Below, piece after piece: positions 47,742-57,239 of a stretch of 64,000 bases of DNA. Every line of letters begins with the position of its first letter. Positions within the stretch are counted from its first letter, which is position 1. The position numbers and the translations under genes are program-made. The notes below the pieces were generated by a model. That model worked only from the letters and a program-made list of their open reading frames with translations, searched no databases and was not told the origin of the DNA. This stretch comes from Neonectria sp. B-13 (Eukaryota; Ascomycota; Sordariomycetes; Hypocreales; Nectriaceae). The stretch covers positions 879,559 to 943,558 of the forward strand of contig NOKP01000014.1 of assembly GCA_002682825.1 (NCBI GenBank). The letters are read 5' to 3'.

Positions 47742-47921
47742 TTAATTGCAAAACTTGGAGCAGTAGCCACACTTGGAGGTGCCCTGGACAATCTCCGTGC
47801 ACCCGCAGTCGCAGCCGCAAGCCTTCAAGAAGTCGTAGCGGCCCTTTGCAAGGTCGCTCCCGGAGTCGTGACGCTGGTCGGCGGGGGGAGCCGAGGACCG
47901 AGAGTTGGCTTGAGAGCACAT
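47742..47921 (-). CDS. Small cysteine-rich protein, metallothionein-like
   Basis: Single exon of 59 residues. The N-terminal 33 residues are hydrophilic. The C-terminus carries seven cysteines in 24 residues: CGCDCGC, then after nine residues CGYCSKFC, ending with Asn. The CxCxCxC and CxxC spacing, small size and absence of a signal peptide suggest a cytosolic metal-binding peptide, metallothionein-like; a redox or zinc-binding role is also possible. The upstream DNA supports a separate gene: a TATAAA at 48053-48058 and an A/C-rich leader of about 130 bp ending ccacacgccATG, the layout of strongly transcribed fungal genes. Homology to known fungal metallothioneins was not tested. Confidence 0.6.
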   Translation of the reverse strand: MCSQANSRSSAPPADQRHDSGSDLAKGRYDFLKACGCDCGCTEIVQGTSKCGYCSKFCN

Positions 47922-48052
47922 GGCGTGTGGTCTTGGTATTGGGAATTGTGCTTGTGGTTGAGTTGGTTGTTTGTGCTGGGCAGGTAGGATGCTGTGCAAT
48001 GGTTCTGATGCTTGTGGTTCTGGATTTGGAGGTCTCGGCGTGGACTGGCTGG

Positions 48053-48058
48053 TTTATA
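48053..48058 (-). promoter_or_regulatory. TATA box of the cysteine-rich mini-gene
   Basis: TATAAA on the minus strand (context catataaacc), 132 bp above the ATG at 47921. It is followed by an A/C-rich leader with no ATG before the start. Confidence 0.6.
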
Positions 48059-48243
48059 TGCCCGTGGATGGGTGAATCACTGGGCATGGGATCCGGATGT
48101 TTTGTTGTGATGTTTGTTAAAACTCCCAGGAACACGAGTCGCGGTCCACTCTGTTCTCAGTGTCGACAACAACGAGCGAGGTGTTGTCCAGATGGAACAT
48201 GGCGAGCGTGTGAAAGACACGAACTGCCCAGTGGCCCTGCATC

Positions 48244-48438
48244 TCACTGCCGCGTCTCTTTGACGAAACGGGTGTCCAGCTGCTTTGTCCTGCATGGGTT
48301 TGACCTGGACGTCGGTGTTCCTTGGGATTCCGAGGATCGCCTCCTCTCGATGTCGGCCCAGCTGCGCATCTCGATGGTGTTGGACGTAGATGCGCGGCGC
48401 TTGGGCGGCCGGATGTAGGTCAGCTCGCCGGAGAACAT
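48244..48438 (-). CDS. Small basic hypothetical protein
   Basis: Open frame of 64 residues from ATG 48438; an in-frame ATG at 48462 would add MFPLPVSS. The sequence contains YIRPPKRRASTSNTIEMRS and WADIERRRSSES, with PKRRAS and RRRSS resembling basophilic kinase sites. No domain is recognised. The leader is pyrimidine-rich (tcttcccgtctccagcATG), as for many fungal genes. A donor-like gtcaaa inside the frame leaves open that the 3' part is intronic. The cysteine-rich mini-gene lies 323 bp downstream on the same strand. Confidence 0.4.
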   Translation of the reverse strand: MFSGELTYIRPPKRRASTSNTIEMRSWADIERRRSSESQGTPTSRSNPCRTKQLDTRFVKETRQ

Positions 48439-49697
48439 GCTGGAGACGGGAAGAGGAAACATGGAAGCTGAAGAGTGAAGTTCGGAGGGAGGGACGAACG
48501 GGCGGTTTATGGAGGGTGGAATGGTCGTGAAAGGCGACGGACGGACGGGCGGACGGGCTTTGTTCCTATATCACGGACTGGGCGGTGGCGTACCAGGTGA
48601 TGTTGCACTCAATACCAAAGACTCCTCTCCAGCTACTGGCGTTTGGCGGCGTTGTACTGCGCGTCGTGGCGGCATGCTTTGACGTTGACGTGACGTAAGG
48701 CGATGCGGGCCCCTCACGATAAACACGCCATGAGCTTACTGTGGGATTGAACTTTGGGGAAGATAGTGATGTATGCACTAACTTAGAAGTTTAAATGCTT
48801 GGCCGGACGTGGTGCTGGAGTGGTGTTGTTGGACTTCCGTAGCAGCCGCATCGCCAACTACATATAACCTTGCTTCTTTGAACAAAGGCGGCGAGGTTCC
48901 TAAGCTCCCGCTCGTGACGTGGACTCCATGCCGTTGTCCTCGCATGAGCAACCCGGCATTCGATGGAGGGTAACGCATCCCATCGGCAGCAACCGAGCCG
49001 CGTTGAGCTGTGTCTCACAGTGTCTTGTCTCAGCTATCCGCCGGGTGGATTCTGTCTCGTCATGGCCCCGTCTCGGGATACTTGGATGATGCTGAACGGG
49101 ACTTTTGACTGTGTGATGCGAGAGAGCGCGGCCCCTGTCGATCAACGACTCCATTGGGGTGAGCTGGTAAGACCACCATCGACAATGCGCGCCGGCACCG
49201 ATCCCCCAAGGAAGAAGGGATGCTCGCTCTGTCTTTCCGGGCTGAGCTTGAGAATCCTTAACTAATCCTTCCCAACCCCAGCTCCCTGTTCCGCGCCCGA
49301 ATCAACGCCCCAGGCTTTCAGATCCTTCGAGAAACCCGCTTTTGGGCCCGCCGTCCTGAAGCAAAGCCAAACTCGACCAACAAGGCGCATTGACGAGCCG
49401 GCTTTAGCCTGTCCTGTGCGCCCACTGTCGATCCATCGGCCGAGCGCGCGACGAACGGTGTCGCCTGAGACGATGTGAGCCGGGGGGGGTGTAAGCTCTC
49501 CTTGTAAAACGAAACAAGGTGTCTTGGGTGCCCTGCTATGCCCCGTCGATATACATCCGCGTCTATATATATAGGGAGAGCGTCCCGGACCGCCGAGATC
49601 CTGGGGACTTGGGGGTTTGGCTTTCCTGATCGACTTGTCCCGCAGTGTCTGTAAGAAACAAGATCGATACTGAGATACTGAGCCATCCGTCTTCACC
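48439..49697. other. Spacer between mini-genes and carboxypeptidase, 1.26 kb
   Basis: Divergent promoters of the small basic protein (minus) and carboxypeptidase (plus) must lie here. A TATA-like tatatatata tract at about 49561-49573 sits roughly 125-135 bp above the carboxypeptidase ATG. No gene is supported. Confidence 0.55.
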
Positions 49698-51321
49698 ATG
49701 TGGTTCTCGTCCTTCTCGACGGCCCTGCTCGGCTTCGCCTCCGTGACCCACGGCCTCCCGGGCCTTCTCCCCAACAGCAAGCTCTTCCGGACCAAGACGC
49801 CCGGCGGCACCGAGATGAGCGTCTTCAAGAGCGAGGCGACCGAGTCGACGCTCGAGTACGTCACCAACTCGGGCGTGTGCGAGACGACGCCCGGCGTGAA
49901 CCAGTACTCGGGATACATCTCCGTCGGTGAGCAACGACCACCTCGCGATGCCCTCACTCTGTGCGATCCGTGAGCTAACGTCCGGCCCAGGCAAGAACAT
50001 GAGCATGTGGTTCTGGTTCTTCGAGGCCCGCAACGACCCCGAGAACGCGCCCCTGGCCCTCTGGCTCAACGGCGGCCCCGGCTGCTCGTCCATGGTCGGC
50101 CTCTTCCAGGAGAACGGCCCTTGCCGGTTCGTCAACAACGACACGGAGCCGTCGCTCAACCCGCACTCGTGGAACGAGTACGCCAACATGCTCTACGTCG
50201 ACCAGCCCATCGGCACCGGCTTCAGCTTCGGCGACTACAACGCCAACTCCACCGTCGAGGCCGCGCCCTACGTCTGGCAGTTCCTGCAGGCCTTCTTCGA
50301 GAACTTCGGCCAGTACCGGTCGCGCGACTTCGGCCTCTTCACGCAGTCGTACGGCGGCCACTACGGGCCCGAGTTCGCCCGCTACTTCCTGCAGCAGAAC
50401 GAGGCCATCGCCGGCGGCCGCGGCATCGGCGACGAGATCAACATGGTGGCCCTGGGCATCAACAACGGCTGGATCGACCCCAAGCGCCAGTTCCTTTCGT
50501 ACGCTACTTACGCCAACAACAACCCCTACAAGCAGATCATCGACGATGACACCGTCGGCCGCTTCACCGACGCCTACCACCAGTACTGCGTGCCGGCCAT
50601 GGAGAACTGCACCGAGCTGACCGGCCAGCGGGACGCGTGCGCGAACGCCAACTTCGTGTGCAACCAGCAGATGTACTTCAACTTGAACATCGCGAGCAAG
50701 GCCGACTTCAACGTCTACGACGTGCGCGTCGGCGCCGACGTCGACAGCCCGCCCGAGAACTTCCTCGACTACCTGACCCGCGCCGACGTCATGGAGCGTA
50801 TCGGCGCCAAGACGCGCTTCGCCGAGTGCGACGAGACAGTCTACTCCAACTTTGGCGACTCGGGAGACGACGCTCGCTCGTTTGCGGCGCCCCTGGTCGA
50901 GGTGATACAGCACAACATCAGCACTCTGATCTGGGCTGGCGATGCCGGTAAGTGGCACTGACATGCCGTCCCATGACCCGGACGAAGACTGACGCACGGC
51001 GAAAACACAGACTGGATCTGTAACTGGGAGGGCAACCTGTGGGCAGCAAACGCCCTGGAGTGGTCCGGCCACGAGGAGTTTGCCTCCAAGGCCTTTAAGA
51101 ACTACACCGTCGACGGCAAAGTGCACGGTGAGTACAAGGTCGTGGACAACCTGGCCTTCCTCAAGGTGCACGGGGCCGGGCACGCGGTGCCGTACTATCG
51201 TGAGTGACCACACAGAAGATACATCTATCCAGAGCTGACGAGTGTGCGTGTTTCAGAGCCCGAGACGGCGCTGCAAGTGTTTAAGCAGATGATGCAGAAG
51301 AAGCCTTTGACGTCGACATGA
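49698..51321 (+). CDS. Secreted serine carboxypeptidase (carboxypeptidase S1 type)
   Basis: Four exons: 49698-49926, 49991-50947, 51011-51199 and 51257-51321, 479 residues; introns 64, 63 and 57 nt. A signal peptide is evident (MWFSSFSTALLGFASVTHG, likely cut near residue 19). Peptidase family S10 motifs: WLNGGPGCSSMVGLFQENGP for substrate binding, the nucleophile Ser196 in FTQSYGGHYGPEF, the acid Asp in IWAGDADWICNW (split by intron 2), and the base His in KVHGAGHAVPYYQPE (split from its end by intron 3). Several N-glycosylation sites occur (NDT, NST, NCT, NIS). It removes C-terminal residues from peptides outside the cell or in the vacuole. Unusual: Gln195 replaces the Glu normally preceding the nucleophile. 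Confidence 0.94.
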
Positions 51322-51763
51322 AGCGGTAATGACTGGAGAGTTGTTGTACGAGAATCGAGGACTTTGCCGCATATCGCGTATCTGGCGTTGAGGTTAATAT
51401 GAGGGAGAGAGAACCTCCCCTTTAAAGATAAAAACTGCCGGCAGCAAGCGAAAATAGCTAGCTGGATGGCCCGAGTTGTAATCATACAAGTAATCTGAGA
51501 AACTTCATAGAACATGGCTCATGGATAACGGAGTCTAACGTCACACATCTCCAACGGTACACATGACAGAGCGTCTTTGTGATATCCTCTTCCCTTTCCT
51601 TTTCTTTTCCTCTAACCCTTGTCTCCGACTCGTGAAAGAGTACATTGGAGTGCACACGTACAGCCGTGTCATACAGGAAAACATGCCATGCCAGTGAAAC
51701 CAGCGACCTAATCAAACGCCCGGGGTATGGAGTAGCAAACGCTATTGCTCTAATGCGAGGTAA
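51322..51763. other. Convergent 3' spacer, 442 bp
   Basis: The carboxypeptidase and GPI12 genes end toward each other here, so this is 3' UTR and terminator sequence. No other feature is seen. Confidence 0.6.
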
Positions 51764-52827
51764 CTACTTGATCAACTTTTCGAGGCGCAGGTCGTTGATA
51801 ACCATGTAGCGGCTGAGGGTGATCCAGCCGTAGCGGAACCAGACCATCTGGCTCTTGTGCGCCTCCGTCATGGCCTTCCAGGCGGTGCTGTAGGCGTTGT
51901 GGCCGACGAGCTGGTTGAGGAAGACGAGGCTGCCCGGGTGAGCTTCGTCCTTGGAGGCGACGCCTCGGGACCGGAGCAGCGTGAAGAAGACGTCGAGGAA
52001 GGACGTGTACTTGCGGACGAAGCTGACGGAGCTAAGGGTGTAAAGGTCGACGGGGTGGGAAATGTCGGGCATTTCCTGCGCGAGGGCGGCGATGAAGGTG
52101 CGGGCACCGTAGTACAGGGAGATGTGGTTGGGGTGCGACGAGACACCGTGGGAGTCAAAAGTGATGAGGACATCGATGTTGGCCGTCGGCTGGTCGGCGT
52201 CTTCCTCGCGCGGGTGGGCAAGGTGCGGCGCAAAGGCGTTGCTGAGGAGGGTCGCGATCTTATTACGATCCCAGACCGTCGTCATTGAGTCGGGGAAGTC
52301 GGCCCTGTAGGAGGAGTGAATGGCTGTGTTAGTTTGCTGGTCTCCTGGTTTGCGCCACGGGTGTGCCAGAGATGAACCGGGAGAAGGGTCACGTACGGGC
52401 TGTCGATCACAAACACGTCGTCCTCGTCGTGCAGACCCAGGGTCACGCCGCTCTTGACGAGCTCCTTCTTGCGCGTCTCTCCCAGACCGTCAGCGTTGCC
52501 TAGAGCCACAGGCGGAACCATCAGCCAAACACAATGTCTTCGTTTTCGCTACGGCGCTTTTCTTGCACTGCCTCAGCTCAGCAGTGTCGGTCGGCTCATA
52601 CCAGTGCTCAAACACAATATCTTGACGTGGTTCCCAGTCTCGGGGCGGGTCAGGGCGAGGATCGTCGGCGCGAAGAACATGGCCTCGTCGTCGGGGTGGG
52701 CGATGAGGAGACATATGCGCTTGTTCTTGATGGTCGGGAGGCACGACGGCGCAATCTTCGCGGTGAGGATGTAGAAGGACGGGAGCACGACTGCCAGCGC
52801 GGCGAAGACGAGGTAGAGGAAGTCCAT
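51764..52827 (-). CDS. gpi12: N-acetylglucosaminyl-phosphatidylinositol de-N-acetylase (GPI12/PIG-L)
   Basis: Three exons: 52827-52602, 52499-52397 and 52304-51764, 289 residues; introns 102 and 92 nt. It removes the acetyl group from GlcNAc-PI in the second step of GPI-anchor synthesis on the cytosolic face of the ER. An N-terminal membrane anchor lies at about 3-22 ([20 protein letters not shown]). The zinc-binding motif [12 protein letters not shown] is at 43-54, and the second family motif [19 protein letters not shown] supplies the further histidine. [13 protein letters not shown] and LITFDSHG also fit the family. Length matches fungal and animal PIG-L. The gene diverges from the 207-residue membrane-protein gene. 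Confidence 0.94.
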
Positions 52828-53515
52828 GGTCGTGGTCGCGGCGGGGAGGCGACGGCGGGGGTTTGAAGCTGTTGAAGCTGGAATTGAGGCTCGGGTCCTT
52901 TACGGTGTGGTGGGTGGAGCTGGAGCGTTGGCGCCCGCGAGCTGGTAGTGGAGTAGCTACGCAGCTGCAGGCTAGAGAAGCAAGGTAACTGTCACGGCGA
53001 ATTCAAACAGCTGAGAAACAAGCGCAGAACGAGAGCAGATGGTGTGTTGAGATTTGAGTAGAGGGTTGAAGAGAGAAATATGGGAGGTGACTTGATATAA
53101 GGCTGCAGGTGAGGGGTGGTTAGAGGCGGGCGGGCAGGCTGCCATAAATGCCTGGCACTGTCTTGATACCGGGCTGAGTGGCTGACCCAGGGGGTGAGCG
53201 GGCTGTAATTTAGCGGCGTCTCGTACCTGCAGCGGTACGGTGCCTCCATCCATCCGCTAAAGACGGCTGCGAGTTTGGCGCTGTTGTCGCAAGAAAAGAG
53301 TGTTGTTAGGGGGTGGGTTGCACCTGATGTCATCGGGTTAGTTGTGAGACTCGGGGGTTCTGAAAAGGGAAAACCCGCACTAAACCCGTCCAGGGTCTGA
53401 CAGCAGCTTGTCGACAGCTTTACGAACACCGTCTTCCAAGCACACGCACGTCTCGACCACCACGAACCGAACCATCACCCTCAACTTCCCTTCGGCGCCA
53501 CGCCTCGCTCCCAAC
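52828..53515. other. Bidirectional promoter region, 688 bp
   Basis: GPI12 (minus) and the small membrane-protein gene (plus) start from opposite ends of this interval, so both promoters and leaders must fit here. No gene inside. Confidence 0.65.
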
Positions 53516-54203
53516 ATGGCCCGCCAGCGCAAAGAAAAACCTCTCAAGTCAATCCCGCTCAAGCAGCCCGATCGCTCGGCTCCTAGCAAATCGACGCTGC
53601 TCGACTTTGCCCAGGGGAAGAACCTCTTTGAGCAGGCCGAGGAACGCCAGCGCGAGCTCAACCGGGAAAACGGCGATGTCGTCCTGTCCCCCGGCGCCGA
53701 GCGCTTCCTCGAAGCGGTTCTCTGGACGGCCACCCTCGCCATGATTCACTTCACATTCGAGGTGCTGGTCCAGAGTCAGTATGGCATGGACATGGACTGG
53801 CAATCCATCTGCGGTCGGACTGCCAGGGCCTGGATTCGTACGCATCCCCCAGCTTCCCACCAATGTAGTGAACTTTCCAGCTAATGGTTTTATTACGACA
53901 GTTTTCTTCTTCATCTTCTATCCCCTGCACCCCCACGACGGGAACCCAATCCTCGTTCCCGGTGTACCCCGGAAGTACCAACATCCTATCCGCCAGGTCA
54001 TCTTCTTCATCATGAGCATCACCTCAGGCCCCTACCTCATCCACATCAGCAACGAGTACGGATATCTCGCTGTCATGAAGAGAGCCCCGCCCCTGGGCTG
54101 CTTGTGGCTCTGGTCCATTGTCGAGTTGGACCTCTTGTGGGGAGTCATCAGCTTGACATTATCCGTGGCATTTGCCTGGAGGAAAGGATACGCTTTCACA
54201 TAA
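53516..54203 (+). CDS. Small multi-pass membrane protein of unknown function (DUF7719-like)
   Basis: Two exons, 53516-53837 and 53902-54203, 207 residues. The 64 nt intron has a gctaat branch site 16 nt before its gacag acceptor; an earlier acceptor (ttccag, 53880) would add six residues and is less likely. The basic N-terminus (MARQRKEKPLKSIPLKQ) is followed by FAQGKNLFEQAEERQRE. Hydrophobic helices lie at about 62-80, 105-116, 136-156 and 172-198 (PPLGCLWLWSIVELDLLWGV). From memory the arrangement resembles a fungal family annotated only as a domain of unknown function; the role is unknown, and ER location is a guess. The stop codon converges with that of the next gene. Confidence 0.82.
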
Positions 54204-54211
54204 ACACTTGG

Positions 54212-55003
54212 TCATTTCTCCAATGGCCTCACCGGATCTGGTCTTAGAGGCTCTTCTACTGCGGTCAAACTATCCTCTTCCGCCAAATTGCTCGATCCTG
54301 ATCTCTTGATGCTGAGGCTCTTCAACGTTCCTGCCCGCGACAGGCTGAACTGGTCCCCGTTCATAAGCTGGCTCACCAGCTCCTCCAACCGGCGAATCCT
54401 GTCCCGTTGGTTCTCCACAAGCGCCTCGAGCTTCCGCGAGCTCTCGTCCATCTTCATCTCCCGCCACTTCGTCCTTGACTCGAGATCCCTAAGCCTCGAC
54501 GAAATCATGCTCATCTGCATGAACTGCACCCTCGCGGTCAACCCCTCCCGCTGCCTCACAAGTTCTAACGCCTTGGTCCGGACCGACATCCATGCCATGG
54601 CCACTGACGTTCTACCGCCTTGCCAACTGCGCGGGACGAGCGTCCATCTCGCGCCCTCTTCGCCAATTGATGCTTTGGACTCAGTATCGGCCACCAGATC
54701 CAGAATGCGCTGCTCGAGATTGAGCAAATCATCCATAACAAAGGTGTACATCTGGTATTCAGGCTGGTAGTTGTGGAAGCTTTCGTGCTGGGCATTGATG
54801 GCCGTTACAAGATCAGCGAGCCAGGCCGACTCGGTTTTGTACCAGGACAGGGACGTCTTAACTCGGAAGTACTCATCGTCGCTGTTCCGGAGGTATGTAA
54901 GACGGGCGTATATTGTAGCGGCAATGGCGACGACGAAGGTGAGGATTCCCGCGACGTTGGCGCTGATGGAGAGCGGCGAATCTTGCTGGCCGCTCGTATC
55001 CAT
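54212..55003 (-). CDS. Single-pass membrane protein with coiled coil, function unknown
   Basis: Single exon, 263 residues from the ATG at 55003. The frame stays open to an ATG at 55156 (314 residues), but those extra 51 residues look like translated AT-rich leader, so I prefer the shorter start. A membrane helix lies at about 16-38 (ANVAGILTFVVAIAATIYAR) followed by LTYLRNSDDEYFRVKTSLSW. Most of the rest is helical, with a likely coiled coil at about 165-225 (SSRKLEALVENQRDRIRRLE). The C-terminus is Ser-rich. It resembles fungal membrane proteins with a cytosolic helical domain that have no assigned function. Confidence 0.78.
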   Translation of the reverse strand: MDTSGQQDSPLSISANVAGILTFVVAIAATIYARLTYLRNSDDEYFRVKTSLSWYKTESAWLADLVTAINAQHESFHNYQPEYQMYTFVMDDLLNLEQRILDLVADTESKASIGEEGARWTLVPRSWQGGRTSVAMAWMSVRTKALELVRQREGLTARVQFMQMSMISSRLRDLESRTKWREMKMDESSRKLEALVENQRDRIRRLEELVSQLMNGDQFSLSRAGTLKSLSIKRSGSSNLAEEDSLTAVEEPLRPDPVRPLEK

Positions 55004-55927
55004 TGGGTCATCAATGAGGCAGTATAAGGGATATTTGAGACCGAATAGTACAATAATATGATATAAATCTTGAATTATGGTTGCATTGAGCTTCAATTGA
55101 TAGTTGTGATGAAGTCCAAGCCAGCTGACAGTCGAAAGCGACGGATCTGATTCCATTCTCAGCTGAAAGACACGTGTGCACGCACGTGATACTCCTCTTC
55201 ACCCTAGCTGTGGTAGTTTTCAATGACTTACTCTGGACAATGCGCAGAAGGCTCGACAGTAAGAATTATGCCGTCGGCGTGTTCGTGCCTTATTCATAGT
55301 ATATCGAACGGTCCCTCACTCTGTCTGGGATTACCAATCCCGTCTCCCGACCCCGACTCGCCGGAGTGTGGATCACGCCGACATGTCCAACGGGGTAAGC
55401 TGGCTTAGTAACCCCCGAGGCCAATGCCGTTATGCGGGCGCGGGTTGCAACGGCATCGGCTTCGGGATGACAAAGGGGCTCCGGGCGTAGGCCGGATGTT
55501 GTGTCTCAAACACGGCGACGAAAGACGTGCTCATATTGCGCGCCGGATTGGATTATCTCACCTTACCGGGCACAGAGGTGTATAACGTTATGGCCTGGGG
55601 TGTTATTACGTTGAGGCGGGTATTCAAGATTATCTTGAGAACTGCAACTGGGATGAACGAAGTAGAAGGCGTGCTCAGATTGCGTGGAATGGGTTATCTC
55701 GCCTTGATCGGCACGGAGGACTAACGTTATGGCTTTCGTTTTGTTACGTTGATGGCTGGTCTTCAGGACTATCTCGAGAACTGCAACTCAGATGGACGAA
55801 GTATAAGACAGACCGGAGAGGCGACTCAAGTGTAGATATTGCTACTCATAGACACACAATCTTCTCTACTGACATTACAAGTGCAAACCACCGCAAGCTT
55901 CTCAAGAGTAACCATCCATCTTTCGCA
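55004..55927. other. Divergent promoter region with an internal duplication, 924 bp
   Basis: Promoters of the coiled-coil membrane protein (minus) and the reductase (plus) lie here. It contains a diverged tandem duplication (55526-55806) listed separately. A 65-codon open frame across the duplication is a by-product of it and is not called. Confidence 0.6.
55526..55806. repeat. Diverged tandem duplication, about 140 bp unit
   Basis: Unit 1 is about 55526-55670 and unit 2 about 55671-55806. Both begin gtgctca.attgcg and share blocks in the same order: ggttatctc or ggattatctc, gggcac or cggcac, taacgttatggc, ttacgttga, gagaactgcaact and gaacgaagta or ggacgaagta. Many differences are transitions, and small indels are present. 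It lies 120 bp upstream of the reductase ATG. Confidence 0.85.
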
Positions 55928-57055
55928 ATGGCGTCCTCCACCCTCCAAATCATCATCAAGTCCCGTCCCCACGACGCCATCCTCCCCGCCGAGGTCTTCA
56001 CCTCGCGCACCCTCCCGCCCCTCTCGGAGAAAGACCTCTCCGATGGCGAGATCCTCATCGAGACGCTGTATTTGTCTCTCGACCCCGTCATGCGCGACTG
56101 GCTGAACGCCAACAACGGCATCCGCGAGACCACCCCCGGCGACGTCATGTCCGGCCCGCTCCTCGCCCGCGTCCTCGCCTCGCGCAGCCCCGCCCTCCGG
56201 CCCGGCACGCTCGTCGCCGGCTTCGCCCCCTGGGCCAGCACCTCCGTGGTCCCCGCGAGCACTGTCGAGGACGCTTCGTTCCTGCCGGCCGGCTTGCCCG
56301 TCTTCGACATCCTCGGCGTGCTGGGCTACACGGGGCTGACGGCGTACTTCGCCATGCTGCGGGTCGGGCGGCCGCAGCCCGGCGAGACGGTCGTGGTGAG
56401 CAGCGCGGCCGGCGCGACGGGCAGTGTGGCCGCCCAGCTGGCCAAGATTCGCGGCGCGCGGGTGGTGGGCATCGCGGGCGGTGCGCAGAAGGGCAAGTGG
56501 CTGCGGGAGCTGGGTGTGGATGAGGTGCTCGATTACAAGGATCCCGGGTATGAGGATGCGTTTGCGAAGGCTGTGCCAGGCGGGATCGACCTCTACTTTG
56601 ACAACGGTGAGACTGGGGCGAGGCAATGGTTGGTGGCGAGCTGGTACTGACGAAACCTATAGTTGGCGGACGAACCCTTGAGCTGGTCATGGAAAACATC
56701 AAGGAATTCGGCCGCATCATCCTCGTGGGCGACACAAGCGGCTACAACACGAACAGCCCGCACGGCATCAAAGCAAGTCCTGTTTCTCTCCCATCCCCTT
56801 CCATAGCTAACACCCCCGCAGAGCCTTTTCCCGCTCGCGCCTAAATCCGCCACCGTCCAAGGCTTCAACATCTTCCACCATCTCAAGGACGCCGCGGCGG
56901 CCCGCGCGGAGTTGGCGCAGTGGCTGCAGGATGGGACGCTGCAGCGCACGCAGACCGTCATCAAGGGCGGGCTTGAGGCTGCGCCGCAGGGATTGGCAGA
57001 TATGTTCGAGGGCAAGAATACGGGCAAGATGTTGGTTGAGGTCAAGGCTGACTGA
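55928..57055 (+). CDS. Medium-chain NADP-dependent reductase (prostaglandin/2-alkenal reductase-like)
   Basis: Three exons: 55928-56606, 56663-56772 and 56822-57055, 340 residues. Intron 1 (56 nt) is GT-AG. Intron 2 (49 nt) must use a GC donor (AAA|gcaagt) to keep the frame into SLFPLAPKSATVQGFNIFHH. The protein is a zinc-free MDR of the LTB4 12-hydroxydehydrogenase/CurA branch: LYLSLDPVMRDWLN near the start, GVLGYTGLTAYFAMLRVG, the NADPH-binding VSSAAGATGSVAAQLAK, LGVDEVLDYKD and IDLYFDNVGGRTLELV. Such enzymes reduce the C=C bond of enones or alkenals with NADPH in the cytosol. The physiological substrate is not evident. Confidence 0.92.
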
Positions 57056-57239
57056 GAGCGCTCACACTCCTTGACGATGAGACAAGAGACACCTCTCAGG
57101 GGTAAATGCAGGATCGGGCGTGAAGCGATAAATCATGTGCCATTACAAGGCAGAATTATGTCCCTATATTCCTGAGTATCGTACTGGATATCCTTCGTCT
57201 ACTCTATGTACGACGTAAATGCAAGTGATGCGCTTCCCT
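57056..57239. terminator. Convergent 3' region, 184 bp
   Basis: The reductase (plus) and antiporter (minus) stop codons are 184 bp apart and face each other, so both 3' ends must form here and the transcripts may overlap. No specific signal was resolved. Confidence 0.4.

Noticed and set aside
55004..55156. 51-residue N-terminal extension of the coiled-coil membrane protein
   Set aside because: AT-rich with leader-like composition and no hydrophobic or conserved feature; the ATG at 55003 gives a natural start just before the membrane helix.
55527..55724. 65-codon frame with internally repeated peptide across the duplication
   Set aside because: The peptide repeat simply mirrors the DNA duplication; the second unit carries a stop and frame changes.
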